Source: Hymenolepis diminuta (Eukaryota; Platyhelminthes; Cestoda; Cyclophyllidea; Hymenolepididae). Taken from it: a DNA stretch of 64,000 bases. Each line of letters starts with the position of its first letter. The first letter of the stretch is position 1. Position numbers and translations under genes: made by a program. The notes beneath the pieces were generated by a model, which saw only the letters and a list, made by a program, of their open reading frames with translations, was not told the origin of the DNA and searched no databases. The stretch covers positions 5,001,495 through 5,065,494 of the forward strand of contig CAADRB010000002.1 of the NCBI GenBank assembly GCA_900708905.1, given 5' to 3'. Of the stretch, positions 34,955-47,700 are shown piece by piece.

Positions 34955-37900
34955 CCTATGGTAAGTACGTTCTGTTACCTCCCTTATTTTGTCCTTCTCA
35001 TCGCTGGTGGTCATTCTTATCGGTAAATGTTCATAAACGAGTCATGAACGCGTGGGATGTGTGCATGATACCCCGACTTCATCAGCTCACATATTTGTAT
35101 CATCATTATTATCATCATTCTCTATCTTATTCCTTTGTGAACATTGATAATAGAGAGAAAATATCTAATTCGCAATACAAATGAAGTTGAGTTCCAATGA
35201 ATCGACTAATTTTGTCAAATTAAAATCTTTTCACAGTGATTTAAAAATGATACATGCGTAATAGTTAGTTTTCTTCTTTAACGCAAGTGATATTGGTGAC
35301 AAAGTGCAGTTGAATACTGGCTTTAGGAGAAAACAATACACATCCATCCTATAGCAGGCCAATCAGACATTTTTTGAAGGTAGAAGAGCTAAACATTATT
35401 AGAACTGAGAAATGAAAGTTGCGAATTCATAAAAAAATACAGCTTCGATATTTGAGGCAAAGTTAGAAAATCGTGTATGAGGGACAAATAAATATTAATG
35501 ACAGGTGGTTAGTTGCAAATAAAGGACAAGTGCGGAGATGTGCACATTCGAACACAATGGTCATCATTATATTACACTTGATTCTTCTTGATAACATTGA
35601 GTAGTGCGATTTCTCCGCACTCGGTATTCGCCATTCTATTGTGTAATTAGACATAATTCGATGGGTATATTATATGCACATCTAATATACATTGGTTAAG
35701 AACTGTTCAGAAAATAATGTCACAGCGTTTCAACCAAGAGAAACAAAACATTCCATTTGCATTTCTGCTTGTTGGTATTACACTCAGACTTATGCATACA
35801 TAATAAAGCAATCAGTATCTTATTCTTAATTAAATTTTAATATTATTATTTCAATAAGTTGAATTAGTCTGGTCAGTCCCTTATTACTTGATTCTATTAA
35901 ATTCTCATTTCATTTGTAGTCTCTGAACTCTTGGAACACGTCGTTTATAAAAGGTAGATTAAATGAATTTCTGCATTCCGTCTTACTTCTTCCCCGAGTT
36001 TTCCTAAACGCGAACAATTCATCATGCCTATGATAAATGTAATTCTAGCAAGTAAGACTGCTAACAAAGAAATTAAAATGATGGACGCATCTTGCCTAGG
36101 ATTTGAACACGACTTTGAGAGGCAGGTAAATACATATACGTGAGTGGATCGAATCGCAAGCATAATCACTGGGTACAATTAATAAATGTGTGGCGCTATG
36201 TCTTTAGTGAAATAATGAATGTGGCTCTGTGTGCGACACTGTTTGAACTAGCCCTCGACCAGGACTACCAGATCTCTCATCTCTTGTACCGCCATAAACA
36301 ATTTAAAATATACATGGACGTAATTCCGTTCAATTAAACTGTGATTTCTCTTACCACTACGAGTCGGCACACAGTGATCTCTTATTGACAATAAGACATC
36401 ACAACCAGAGTATATTGCACGCCAACACATTTTTATATTTCATTTTTAATATAAGTATATCTTTCCTGCCCTTTCTGCTAAAATTTACACGTTTTAAATT
36501 TATAGTAAAATTACAGTAAGATGCAAATAGGATTAGGGGGAAATTAGTGTGAATTATTCATAACGTAACATGCTGTTATGATAATGATAATATATATATA
36601 TAGATATATATAGATATAGATATATATATATATAATATATAATATAGAATAATTGTATTTATTCTAAGATTTTCACGAAACAAAAATTTAGTAGCGCTTT
36701 TATGGAGATGGAGATTAAAGTTGATGGAAGTATTTTGTATTTCAAGCTGACTTTTGGCATCTAACCGGGTGGCTAATGAAATCACCCTTTGGAATATTGA
36801 TAGACTGGTGGATGTAATTTCCGTCGATCTAATTTCACTTATTACTTTATTCTGGACTATTTAAGCGGTCCCTTTAACCCTTTGATGGCCTATCGTCTGA
36901 TTCATCGTCTTAACGTGTTTTATCTCAAGATCTCCCCTGATTTCGCTCTGATAGTTTCCCCACTACGTTGGCTCGACAGAGTCCTGCCCCGGTGACTCAC
37001 CTCTTCGCGATCTCTCGTATAAGCAATCTGCAATGAGACTCGTATTTATAAAGGACACTAATTGCTAAATATCTGCTTAATTTTATTGAAAACCCGCCGT
37101 TTCTAATTAGCCATGTATGATAAAACAAATGGGAAAAATAAATTGTTACCAAACTCCCAATATGTCATAAAAATGAAGTCTATAACTTACAGTATTTTAA
37201 TTCCCTAACTCCAAAACCTGAATTGAGCTCTGGATTTTTTGGCATAAATGTAGTATTTATTTGGAAGAATGTCGTAAAAGGAAATTTTAAGAATTTTTCC
37301 GGTTAACGACAAATCATTTTACCTGAATTCCGTTCAAATATTCTAGAACCACATGCATTGTTCTCGATCACTTCCATCAGATTTAAGGGCGAGTGGAACT
37401 TGGTCGAAGTTTTCCCTCCGGTTTCAATTCATATTCCTTGGTGTGAAATAGAATGTACTTGACTTGTGCAGTGAAATCCATCCAGCCGATGAGGAAGTGC
37501 GTCAATAGATCACAGTTTAATTATATTTCTAAACATATAGGTATGCATTTTGAACACAGCATGGCCTAAGCACACTTTGAAATATTAGGTTATTTTTTAG
37601 AAAATAGTGACGACGCACGTCCAAAACGCAGACGTCTAGATAACACATCTCGGGGATACAGGTACAAATATGCTGGTGATAACACAAGGCATTTATATAA
37701 GTTATTGCCCCCGATTGACAAAAATGTGAATAATAAAGTGTAAAAGAATCATTCAGTGCGTCTATAATGAAGAGATGCCATTTCAATCAGGACAGCAAAT
37801 TGAGTTTCCGAAACTCGAATTTGTATCCTTTCTTTATTATTTCCAGTGGATAAGCGCAAATATTAGAAAAGCATCTAAACGTAGCTCAATAGTTCAATAT

Positions 37901-39622
37901 GGAATGAAAGAAAAGTGGAGTGATCAAGTAGAAGCAGGGAATAAAGTCAGAACAACAGGAGGATTTTTTCTTCATTTGAATTCGGGATTGGGTTTTACAT
38001 ACAATACATAAAGAGTATTGTTCACTGCGCCATGTCCAAATGTTTCGAAATACTAACTTCCAGCCTTTAATCTCACTGCCCATGGATGAATTCATATCCA
38101 CAAAGTACAGAGTGTATCAGCTAGTTTATTAAATGAATAATTGATTATGAATCGCGATATTATTATCTCTTCAAATAGCACGAGCATCAAGTTGCACGAC
38201 GACTGCTTTAAAGATTTTTTGTAAATATAACCTTTTGCGTCTGCCTATATTTTGCCTTAAATCAAGAATAATTTGACCGACTTGTCAAATATCTTTTAAG
38301 ATGGCGGCTAAACTCATGTTTCTGAAAAATATAAATACCAATATTATGTGAAGGTAGTCCCGCCCTAAAGAAAAAGCTATTGTCTGATATGTGACAAGAC
38401 TTTTAACCTCACAGTTATATTTTGTAACCAAAATACAACCTAAAAAGTAGGTGTGGCTTCGTAAAATATCAAAATGTTGACAAATTGTGTCTAAGCAACA
38501 GGTAATTTTACAAGGTGTAATACTTGTACCTGATAAATGATAGCGCAAAATATGAATGACCAAGTGTTCAATATTTGCTAGTAATGGGTCGATATTCCAA
38601 TCTCGGAAGAAACTACAAAGGAAAACAATGAATAAAAAAACCAAAAATTTAAAATCGAACGCACCAAAATTCACCTTAATTAAGTTAATATGCGAAATGT
38701 TTCTGACCTATGGTGCGATTATGCCAAATCACAATAAGGTTCAAAGGACTTTTTGCATGGGAAATTGCTCGAACAATTAAAGAATTTGATATCTTGAGTA
38801 AAATATTTCTTATAATTTTTATTCGAGGGAAATCATCCAAACATTTTAGCAGAAAAACAATCTTAAAGAATATAAGGAGAGAGATTCAGGTACAAGTAGA
38901 GAATGCAGTTGAGGAATCAAACAATTCCTACTTAATTTTATTGTTCGGTTTTCCATGATATGAGGTTCTATAACAATGCTTCTTTTGTCACGTCCAGTTA
39001 TTTCAAGTTTAAAATGTGAAAATTCAACATTCTGGTTTATGTCCACGATGTTCAGAGCTTATTGAACATCGAGTAGATGGTCATCAATCCAGTAATACAA
39101 TTGCCATTTTCGATTATCAGTTAAGGAAATTTCAACATGACAAAAAAGTTCAGGTTTGATAGTTTCGAAATTTAATGCCAAAAATCAATACATGCTTTAA
39201 ACCGTATTACTCCTATCATCTAAATGTCATAATTCTCTGCCAAAAATCCTAATTATTCACCAAAATAACAGAGGAAAGAACATAAATCAGAGAATTCCAG
39301 AAAATCTTGTTTAAAACAAGTGATCAGAAATAAGATTAAAGGTAACTAAACACCGTTAATGCGAAAATTCAAAATTGTCCATAAACAGTGAAAAGGGTTT
39401 TAGCGTTATTTTGAGTAAAGGAAAACAAAAAAATTTAATTCGTCAAGGAAAAATAAGTGATCATTTTCTCCTTGACACGAAGTCATTTAAATGTCAGTTA
39501 AATTTTTTTAAAAAGATGAAAATTCCGTTGAAATATGTATAAATTTAAATGTAATCCTAATTGCAGAGAGGGAAGAGTTAGGGCCCATCAGTTCAATTTT
39601 CAAATAATTAACTTTTATTTAG
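34955..39622. other. intergenic region, no supported gene
   Basis: A minus-strand 129-codon frame at 38285-38674 with a hydrophobic N-terminus (FLVFLFIVFLCSFF) and overlapping plus-strand frames (38556-38958) have no recognisable domain. A minus-strand frame at 35945-36178 has one hydrophobic segment (SIILISLLAVLLARITFIIG) followed by a possible GTAAGA donor. None is strong enough to call a gene. Confidence 0.4.
36583..36652. repeat. (TA/GATA) microsatellite
   Basis: A run of TA dinucleotides interspersed with TAGATA units. It is a simple repeat and a likely length polymorphism. Confidence 0.9.
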
Positions 39623-39745
39623 AGAAGTGAACCGGATAGCTTTGACTTCAGATTGGACCCTAATTTTGAAAGTCTTCTTGAGGACATTGCCACTGGATTC
39701 CGGATTTTTACGGAAAAATATATACACTCATTCGCATTTACCTAG
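39623..39745 (+). other. unassigned exon-like open frame
   Basis: Opens exactly after an acceptor-like ACTTTTATTTAG and runs 40 codons to TAG. The beginning, SEPDSFDFRLDPNFESLLED, is acidic and compositionally protein-like. In-frame sequence before the acceptor is closed by the TAG itself, which fits a spliced last exon. No partner exon or domain was found. Confidence 0.25.
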
Positions 39746-40396
39746 TTCCATATTTTATAAACAAATTATTTTTATTTAGTTAAATAACAAAAATGTAGTG
39801 TTTACCTTAAAGTGCACATATGGTCACACCACTCCGGTCATCACATCTTCCGAATGGTTAGGTTAGTATAGGCTAAGTCGCGTTCAGAAAATCTGTGCAA
39901 AAAATAGCACACCCTTGTTCTTCAAGTTGTAGAAATACAAAGTATTTCTAGTAGGCATATTGACACTTGAATAAATTAATACTTTTAAGTGTCTTCAGTA
40001 AGAGTGCGTTCGCATCTCACTGGCACAATTTGAGTCATATTACTTCAATTCATTTTAATAAAATTCTTTTGTTTTTGTATTTGCTTGAACTGCTTTCACA
40101 TGTTTCAGCTGTAGAATACTGATTAGCGACCTGTATTAGTCTCTGTTTTGATAAATCAGATTTTGGCCTTCAAGTTCAACAAGAAGACTAGGAGCGCAGA
40201 TGTTCGATTCTTATGATCTCCCTCGTTCTTCATCCTATTCTTCTTTCTCTCTTCATTTTTCTCTCACGCTCCTTTCTTTCTATTTTCGTTACTGTTTGAT
40301 AAATTCTGCTTTACTATCTACCTTATTTTCTGGACCTCTTAAAATTGGGGCTGACAGCTAATACTCTAAGCTCCAACAAGTCGATCCGAAAGTTGA

Positions 40397-40555
40397 AAGA
40401 TCACTGTAGAATCTAAATATTCTCGTTATCAGATAATATCTGTAAATTTCATTGAACAATACAACTATTGGGTACAAAACCCTATTATTAATGTACACCA
40501 TCACTCAGTTGATGAAGAACCAAATTTATTCGATCTTTATGGCATATATGATTAA
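40397..40555 (+). other. unassigned short open frame
   Basis: A 52-codon plus-strand frame, closed upstream by TGA and without a good ATG. It includes NVHHHSVDEEPNLFDLYGIY near its end. The composition is unusual for this AT-rich DNA, but it may be chance. An acceptor-like CTGTAG occurs at 40404-40409. Confidence 0.18.
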
Positions 40556-42138
40556 CTATCCGCTCTAGTGCACCCGAATTTAAAAGTTCAAATAATAACT
40601 AAGTGGATTTTGACAGTAATCAGACAGTTTGTAATCACTGTTTGACTCACTTTAATGGACAGTTTGTAAACAGAAAAGGGTACCTTAAGCACACTAAATT
40701 ATAAATTTAAGACAGACCTTAAAGGCCAATCAGAGAAACTGCTGCAAATAAAACAAGTGATACTTAAAACCTTCTTTAAGAAAAAAATATGAATCAATAT
40801 TTTATGGCGCAATATTTATGATCAAGTTGCTTAAATAGAAATAGGGGTGTCGTGTAATAGCTTTTATTGAAAATGATCGCTTTCAGTCTGAGTTACTGAT
40901 AACCGAAATACGTCATTGATTCATTGTGTTTCATAATAATTAGAAATTTCAACAAATGAACTCTAACGACCTAAGAATTGTTTCCCCTTAATTCAAAATA
41001 AATGAATTCAGCAGCTAGCAAAATAATTTTTACTCAATACAAATCAGTAGCCTTAGCTCCTACCTTACTGATCATTATGTAACCGCTAGTACGTAAGCAA
41101 TTAGCCACCATGAAAACTAGATCCAGTCCAATTGTTATGACAAAGCAAATCTGATTAGGAGGTGATTCTTTACTTGGGAATCATTTATCGCAAATAAAAT
41201 AGGAACTCTGGTGGTTCAAATAAGATTTGCTACATCGAATCCACTTTGTTGAACTAAATTGAGACAAAATCAATTAATTGTAGTTGTTCTGAGGGCCTTT
41301 AGTATCTAAATTATAAATCAACCAATGCCATTTTGAACAGCTATTTATGACTTCTGTTCAGCATAAATGCTGCTTATGAATACAAGTTTATTCTGATCTT
41401 CCCGCAGTGCATTTCGAATATTTACAGACTAAAATTGGATAATGTCTCCCGTATAGTTAGAAAAAAATGTCGTATTTGTCCATTTAGAAGTAAATATTGA
41501 AATAAAATTTGGTGAACTAATTACTGGACCTTAAAAATTATGTGACCTTTAAATAAATAATTTTAATATTTCATTCTTTAACTGCGTCCCTTTCACTTAC
41601 TTGACTTAGATTGAAATACTGACACTTTTATTCCCTTGCAGAAAATTTATTTTCAAAATAATAAGTACTTAGAGCATATTCACCAAATGGTTTAGTGAAA
41701 CGGCTGGTCATGCCACTTTTCATGCCATCAATATGCATCAATATGCAGCCATGAGGAGATAATTGAAACGAACAAATGTATATTCAACATATAATGGCTT
41801 ACAAGATTTCACTCTAGATGAATAGTGATATTTCTTTACCTTTCAATTTACATCAACTCGTAAAAGCTTTACAAATAAAGAGGAGATGTACGCAAATATC
41901 ACTTTTGAGACCTAATTATTAATTTTTTGAAACTTGGCTTTTACTGAAATGAAGACTTCTACTTAGTCTCATTTTAATCCAATGAGACCAATCCCATACT
42001 GTTTTAGCATTGCTTTCATTATTTATTTCATTTGGAGAGTTCAAAGTCATATTCCAGGTGGTGATGGATTGCCTAACTGGGCTCATTAAGTTTAGACAAT
42101 CTGTCAGTCCCTAAGGCAAATCTCCTCAGGTCTCTCGC

Positions 42139-42291
42139 ATGGAAGCTTCTTTTGAGCCAATAGATAATTATTATAACAATAAGGAAAGTGCAGATGAAGA
42201 AATGGCTAGAGTGAATCAATCAGGATACCGACGAAGTCATGGGTACGGCCAGTTTTATAAGAAGCATCCAACCCTATCGACTCCTATTTAA
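42139..42291 (+). other. unassigned 50-codon open frame, possible last exon
   Basis: Begins with ATG just after TCCTCAG (an acceptor-like site at 42123-42129) and ends TAA. The product is hydrophilic and rich in Tyr, Asn, Ser, Glu, with SGYRRSHGYGQFYKKHPTLS near its C-terminus. It looks like a cytoplasmic tail or a small protein. A 50 bp segment upstream (42008-42057), flanked by TTTTAG and GTGGTG and encoding IAFIIYFIWRVQSHIP, could be a membrane-spanning exon, but its phase does not join to this frame directly. No family was recognised. Confidence 0.35.
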
Positions 42292-43339
42292 CCAAATGAG
42301 AAAATTTCCCTCAGATGCATTTAAGAAAGAACTACTACTTAAGTGCTCCAATAAGCATTATGATTTAAAGGTTCATAGATTTTTTTAGTAGTCAAATATA
42401 TTTCAGCTAACTTTCTTTAAACTTAAAAAGAAAGTAATTTACATTTTCGACTCTACATATCTACGTACATATATACTGAGATGTAGGCAATTTTGAGACA
42501 GAGAGATACTTACCGATAAATTATTCAAACTAACTTACTCACGCAATGACAGTTACGTTGACAGACTTATGGTTTTTGGCTGATAATTGAACGAAAAAGA
42601 GAAAAGAATTAAAATATCTTGAACTAAATTGAGCTGCGTATAAGAAAGAATTCAGAGAACGGACAAAGAACAGGCCATTTATTAAGCTGAATTAAACAAA
42701 AAATCGGTACTTTTGATGCGTTTCTTCACTCGAAATAAACCTTGCCCAATTTTGTTCATTTTAAATCTTTTTTTCAAATATTATTAATTAATTAATTTTG
42801 TGTATGATTCATGCAACACTGATTATAAACTGACTTAAGATTTATTTCGCTCAAGATTTCTTGGATAAAAATGATATTCCAAAACCAGTTTTCAATAAGT
42901 GTGAGAATTATCAGTTAGATAATCTATTGAAATGGAAAATCTTTGACACTCTATTAAGTTTCTATATAGTAGATTTGTGAAATCAAATAACTATTGGATT
43001 TCAGTATAAAATATGTCCTTGATTAAGTAATTCTAATAATATTATTTCCTTTATTTAATTGGTGAAGCATTAGAAAGCTAATAAACGTAAAGAAAGTTGC
43101 CAATCACTGCACAGAGAGAATAAATTTAAAGTAAATTGAAAAATAACTAACATTTTTAAGAAATTAGACCTAGTCAGGAAGGCGAGTTGAAACATCTCAT
43201 GTTAGATGGAAGTAATAAGACTGCTCTCAATTGTAGCGTTGCAAAATCAGCATAATATAGTTTAAATGTTGGAAATAATTATGGTCTTCGATTAATAATA
43301 CCACATTCATTTGTAATAATTTCGGCAACTTAAATAGTT
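42292..43339. other. non-coding AT-rich region
   Basis: Nothing supportable was seen. Confidence 0.5.
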
Positions 43340-43424
43340 AAATAATTGGAATATTTAGATGTGTTGGAGTTAGATAACAACCAATAGTTTGCAGCTAACA
43401 AATTACGACAACCAATTCGTAGCT

Positions 43425-43750
43425 GTTTGAGTAAGAGCCAACAACAATTGTGGAGCAGAACACCAAGAGTTGAGTTGACCAAACATGTATTCAAGGAAGC
43501 CACAATGAGTAACAGAGAGGGAGAGCAGCGTGCTGGGGAAGAGAGGAGATGAACAGGACGTGTAGGAGTCCGCACTGACCAGTGTGTGTTGTCTGGAAAA
43601 ACAAGGGTAGCTTTATATGAGTCACTTGGGTAAGGCCACGCCAGAGCATGAGCGCAGATGTGCCTTTTAAGTGAAGCGAGGCGGTTATAGAAAAGAGGGG
43701 AAATCGGTGGACGCGTTTAGACATGTCAGATGGGGGTTATGCGTCATAGG
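43425..43750 (-). mobile_element. LTR-like repeat, family copy C (minus orientation)
   Basis: Reads on the minus strand as a U3-like block with GGCGTGGCCTTACCCAAGTG, TATA-like TCATATAAAG (43611-43620), a CT-rich stretch, and the U5 signature at 43459-43494 (TTGAATACATGTTTGGTCAA ... CTCTTGGTGTT). A weak PBS-like AATTGGTTGTCG follows. The same order of parts as copies A and B places it in the family. Confidence 0.68.
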
Positions 43751-44519
43751 GACATAAATGAGGTCGCTCCAACTTCGTGGGTGGAAAAACTGAGGTATTA
43801 TCGTGAAGAATGCGAATAAAAGGTAATTCTGGAAAAGGCATAGAGAGTTATCCTTCAGATGTATTTGAAACATACAAAAATAAAGCTCGTAGGAAATCTG
43901 ACACATTAAATAATTATAAGATAAATAGTGCTTGAGTAATAGCGAGTTATTATTATTAGAGTGTATCTTGACGCAACACTTATTAGCTCTACTAAAACCT
44001 CTTAGTTGGAATTAACTATCCGTTCATTGATTATTTTGAGATATGAGGTAGTGTAGCCAACTTCTTTATCCTATCAACGGTCCAAGACGCTATGAACTCC
44101 AAGAAAGTCACTTAGAAACCTGGAGATTGGGCTCTAAAGTTAGGAATTCGGCATGTTGGGTTATGTTACAACGAAAAATAATCATTTTGCAAAATAACTA
44201 AACCATCGGATATATCTAAAATTTAGATGATGCCATCCTTTATTCCCCATTCTATCTACCAATCATCTGGACTATTCTAGTGACCCTCTTTTTAGTCACT
44301 CTATATTATTAAAAATTGTAAAATTTGTGGACTATATCGTGAATTATAGTTATAACAACTTTGGTAATGCGGCAATAATAGATTTAGAAACTTTTAAAAC
44401 TTTCTTCACTGAGTTAGGTACCCATTTTCACAATACCCTTGAACGTTTTGGATTTAAAGTAGCTCTAATCCTATGTAAAACTGCTTTGGGAGACAGGCTA
44501 AATAATACTTGATATCCCC

Positions 44520-44720
44520 TCCTAGGACCAATAGTCCTCCTAAGGCTAATAAGAAACAAGAACCTGCGATAAGACCAAGAGTTGGGCTCGGCAAACGTGT
44601 ATTGGACAAGTGTAAATGAATCAGAGAGGAAAGGTGGAAGGGGTAAGAGGAAGTGGGAGGAAAGAGAGAGGCACTAACGCTGAGCGAGGACAATCCAGAG
44701 TGTGGGGACAGGCGAACAAT
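44520..44720 (-). mobile_element. LTR-like repeat, partial copy D (minus orientation)
   Basis: Only the R/U5-like part is clear: a CT-rich tract followed by TTGTCCAATACACGTTTGCC ... CAACTCTTGGTCTT (minus strand of 44573-44610). No TATA/U3 block could be recognised, so this is a truncated or older copy. Confidence 0.55.
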
Positions 44721-47700
44721 GACTGAAGATAAGGCAGTTGACCAATTTCACCTTCTTTGTACATTGACAGTTAGGGCAAAGGTAAGTCAATAGACGCGTA
44801 GTATATAGAGAGACTGAGTAGAGATATGAGTAAGAGTGCACAAGTACTACAGATTCGTAAGTTTATTCGCTATTCCATTGACAAATCTGGGGAAATTTGA
44901 ACACGCAGTCAACTGGTATGTTCTGCTTACGTTGCAAAAGTTGCCTCGTCAATAAAATAGGGTTCTTAAGCAAACTAATTTGGAAAATTCTTTGAAATTT
45001 AACATTAACATGCCTGTAAGCAAGTTATTTCATTAACTTATTAAATTCTGAAAACAGAAATAACCTTGACCGTAACAATATGCACTTTAAAAGCAAAGTG
45101 AATAAAAGTGAAAACAAATTTTAATATTAAATCGCGCAGTCGGTAAAATTTTGAGAGAATTTAGTTCTGGCAAAATGGTATAGTTATTTAACATTTCAGT
45201 TTTAATACATTTTACGTTAATGTTTGACGTATCTATGGAAATACTTGTATAAGAAATAGAGAAAGCATTTAATCTTACGAAATATAAAATCTCTCTGAGG
45301 AATATAAAATAAAAAAAAAAAGTCTCTTCAATCATGGGGCATGAGTATCGAGGCAATTTTCCAAATATGATTGGAATTCGATTCTAAAGTATTTCGAAAT
45401 CATGTTTACTTTCTAAATTTGGAAAGTAAAGTTAAAATATCAAATAAAATAAATAAAAGAGTTTAGAGTAATATCGGAACTTTTCTAGCCCTTTGAAGCC
45501 TCCGGTTTTGAAAATGCTCACAGCTTTCATGATAATCTCATACATAAAGTGATGGAAAGCAGATAAAACAAAGCCTACAGGTGCAATGTTTATCGTCTGG
45601 AGATGAGAAATTCCTAAAGTCACCCATCATCCTTGTTAAGACGAGATGCACATCACTTCTGACAGCTCAACATTTACTCAGGCCTAAAACTTTTATCAGT
45701 TCGGCGGTGTTTTGATCTTCCAACATCAGTGTAAAATGCCTGTATTTGAGTAATAAAATGTCCTGGGTTAACAACATTCTGTCTTAACCATCTTCCTGAC
45801 TGAATCGACTGTAGTCTAGTAAGACCTAGCTGGGAGATATATCACAGCAGTGGAAGCCGGACGTCCTAGAATTTCAGCAGCATAGAAGAGGAACACTTTG
45901 CGAAGCAACGGCAAAAACTGAAATTCAAAACTGCTAACATAATCCTGTTTTATTTTGAACTTACTATCCATATTTTAATGGGCAAAAGTCAATGCAATAT
46001 TTATATACTTTCAGTACCAATAATTCTTATTTGGTAACTCTCCTCGTGGGCTGTATTTCGAAATTTAATCACTGATATTTAGCCCGCGTATTCTCCAGAA
46101 CATGGAAGATTCATTTGGGTAATTGGTGGGTATTTTCTTCAAGTAGAATAGTATGGTTATTTTAAAACAAGAGCTGCTTTCAAGTTTACATTTACATCAG
46201 TTATCGTTGCTATATTTTGTCATCCGAAATAAGCTCACATGTTTTATTGAAAGCAAATTAGTGTAACAGCGTTCGTCTTTTTCATCATTTCATCGACAGG
46301 ATTGACTGACTGACGGAGTAAAACACGGGAATGCTAAATCAATTTTTCTTAATAATTAAACGGGACTAATATATCTAAATTTAATTCTTATTTATTCTTT
46401 GAGTTGGTAATTTGCCATGTACTAAATGCTTGGATAAATTTAGCTTGCAACTTAAACAGATCCTTTGTCTTGTGAACAATGAACCCAGTTAACTGATCTA
46501 TTTTCTCAAATCAGGTCGCATTTTTATTTGCAAATTAATCCCCGTTTTGGAAAATGCATCTGGCTTAGATTGAATATTCGCCCTTCAGCTTCCTTTACTC
46601 ATCTTTAGGAAGAAAGATAAAGTTTTTAGTCTGTGAGGCGTCATTTTAGTTTAAAAAAGACTATTTAGAGTATCTTCGTATAATTTTAAGGCTGAAGGTA
46701 TGCTCGCATATCAAAAGTCGCTGTGCCTGCAAATTGGTAGTAATATCTATAGCTGTCAGACGTTTTTCCGGTGCTCTAAAAAATGATAAGTGGTTTTTCT
46801 ATGAATTTGCAGTGAATGCAACACATCTTTATCAGGAACCCAAGTACCTTATTCTAGCAGCATTCACAACTTTGGCCTTTAATTGAATGTATGAAATTGC
46901 ATCGAAGGTTATTCTGCAACTTGGAGTTAGATAAAATGTATATATACATTAGCCTTGGTAAAATTTTATCGTTCTAATCTGATGAAAGAAAGACAATTGT
47001 TATTATCCACAATACTATTACGGTGTGGATGATGATATAACTTTCAGTTTATTTATAAAACTCGCTAAACTTGCACAATTCAGATATTGGTTGCATATTA
47101 GGGAGAGAGTAAAGTAATTTGGTCAACTGTGTTCCTCATTTTCCCCAGTTAACTATTCAACCCATATTTTAATGATATGATCTTGTCTTTTTAGTTGCAC
47201 AATTTCAGACCTATTTTAAAATTTGTTTGTACTGATGAGCTTGTATTTATAAATAAATATTTCCTTATCAATCTGGAAATAAATCATGCTTATATTATCT
47301 TTGTCTCGAGTCATATTTGTAAATGGCATTGCTGAATCGCTTTTGTAATATAATTGATAGGGTAAATACTGCTTGGGGGTAATGATCATGATCAGCCCAG
47401 AAACAAAATCTAGAGTACTTCAATGATATGATAACCTTTCACTGAAATATAGACTAACAGTCGATTTCGCTATTCAGTTTAATTACAAGACCAACTAAGT
47501 CTTAATTAAAGGTTACAAGTAATAATCAGTCAGAAAAATGCTATTAGAAACCGATATGCGTCAGAACGTGCGTTATTTATTAATATTGATATAACGAAAA
47601 ATCGGTCAAATGTAATAACAGGGCTATTTCCTTCTACTTGGTAGATACTACCGCATGAAAGAGTAAATTTTCGATCTCAAGGCTGTCTTGTAATGTGCAG

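Noticed and set aside
36140..36430. Opposed 60-65 codon frames as a gene
   Set aside because: Both strands are open over the same stretch, without domain or splice evidence.
38285..38674. 129-codon minus-strand frame as a membrane protein gene
   Set aside because: The hydrophobic start reflects T-rich DNA; there is no start context, domain or splice structure, and several overlapping frames are open on the other strand.
43330..43906. Minus-strand overlapping frames of 73-81 codons
   Set aside because: They run through an LTR-like repeat with TATA and U5 signatures; the Ser/Leu/Pro-rich text reflects the CT-rich tract.
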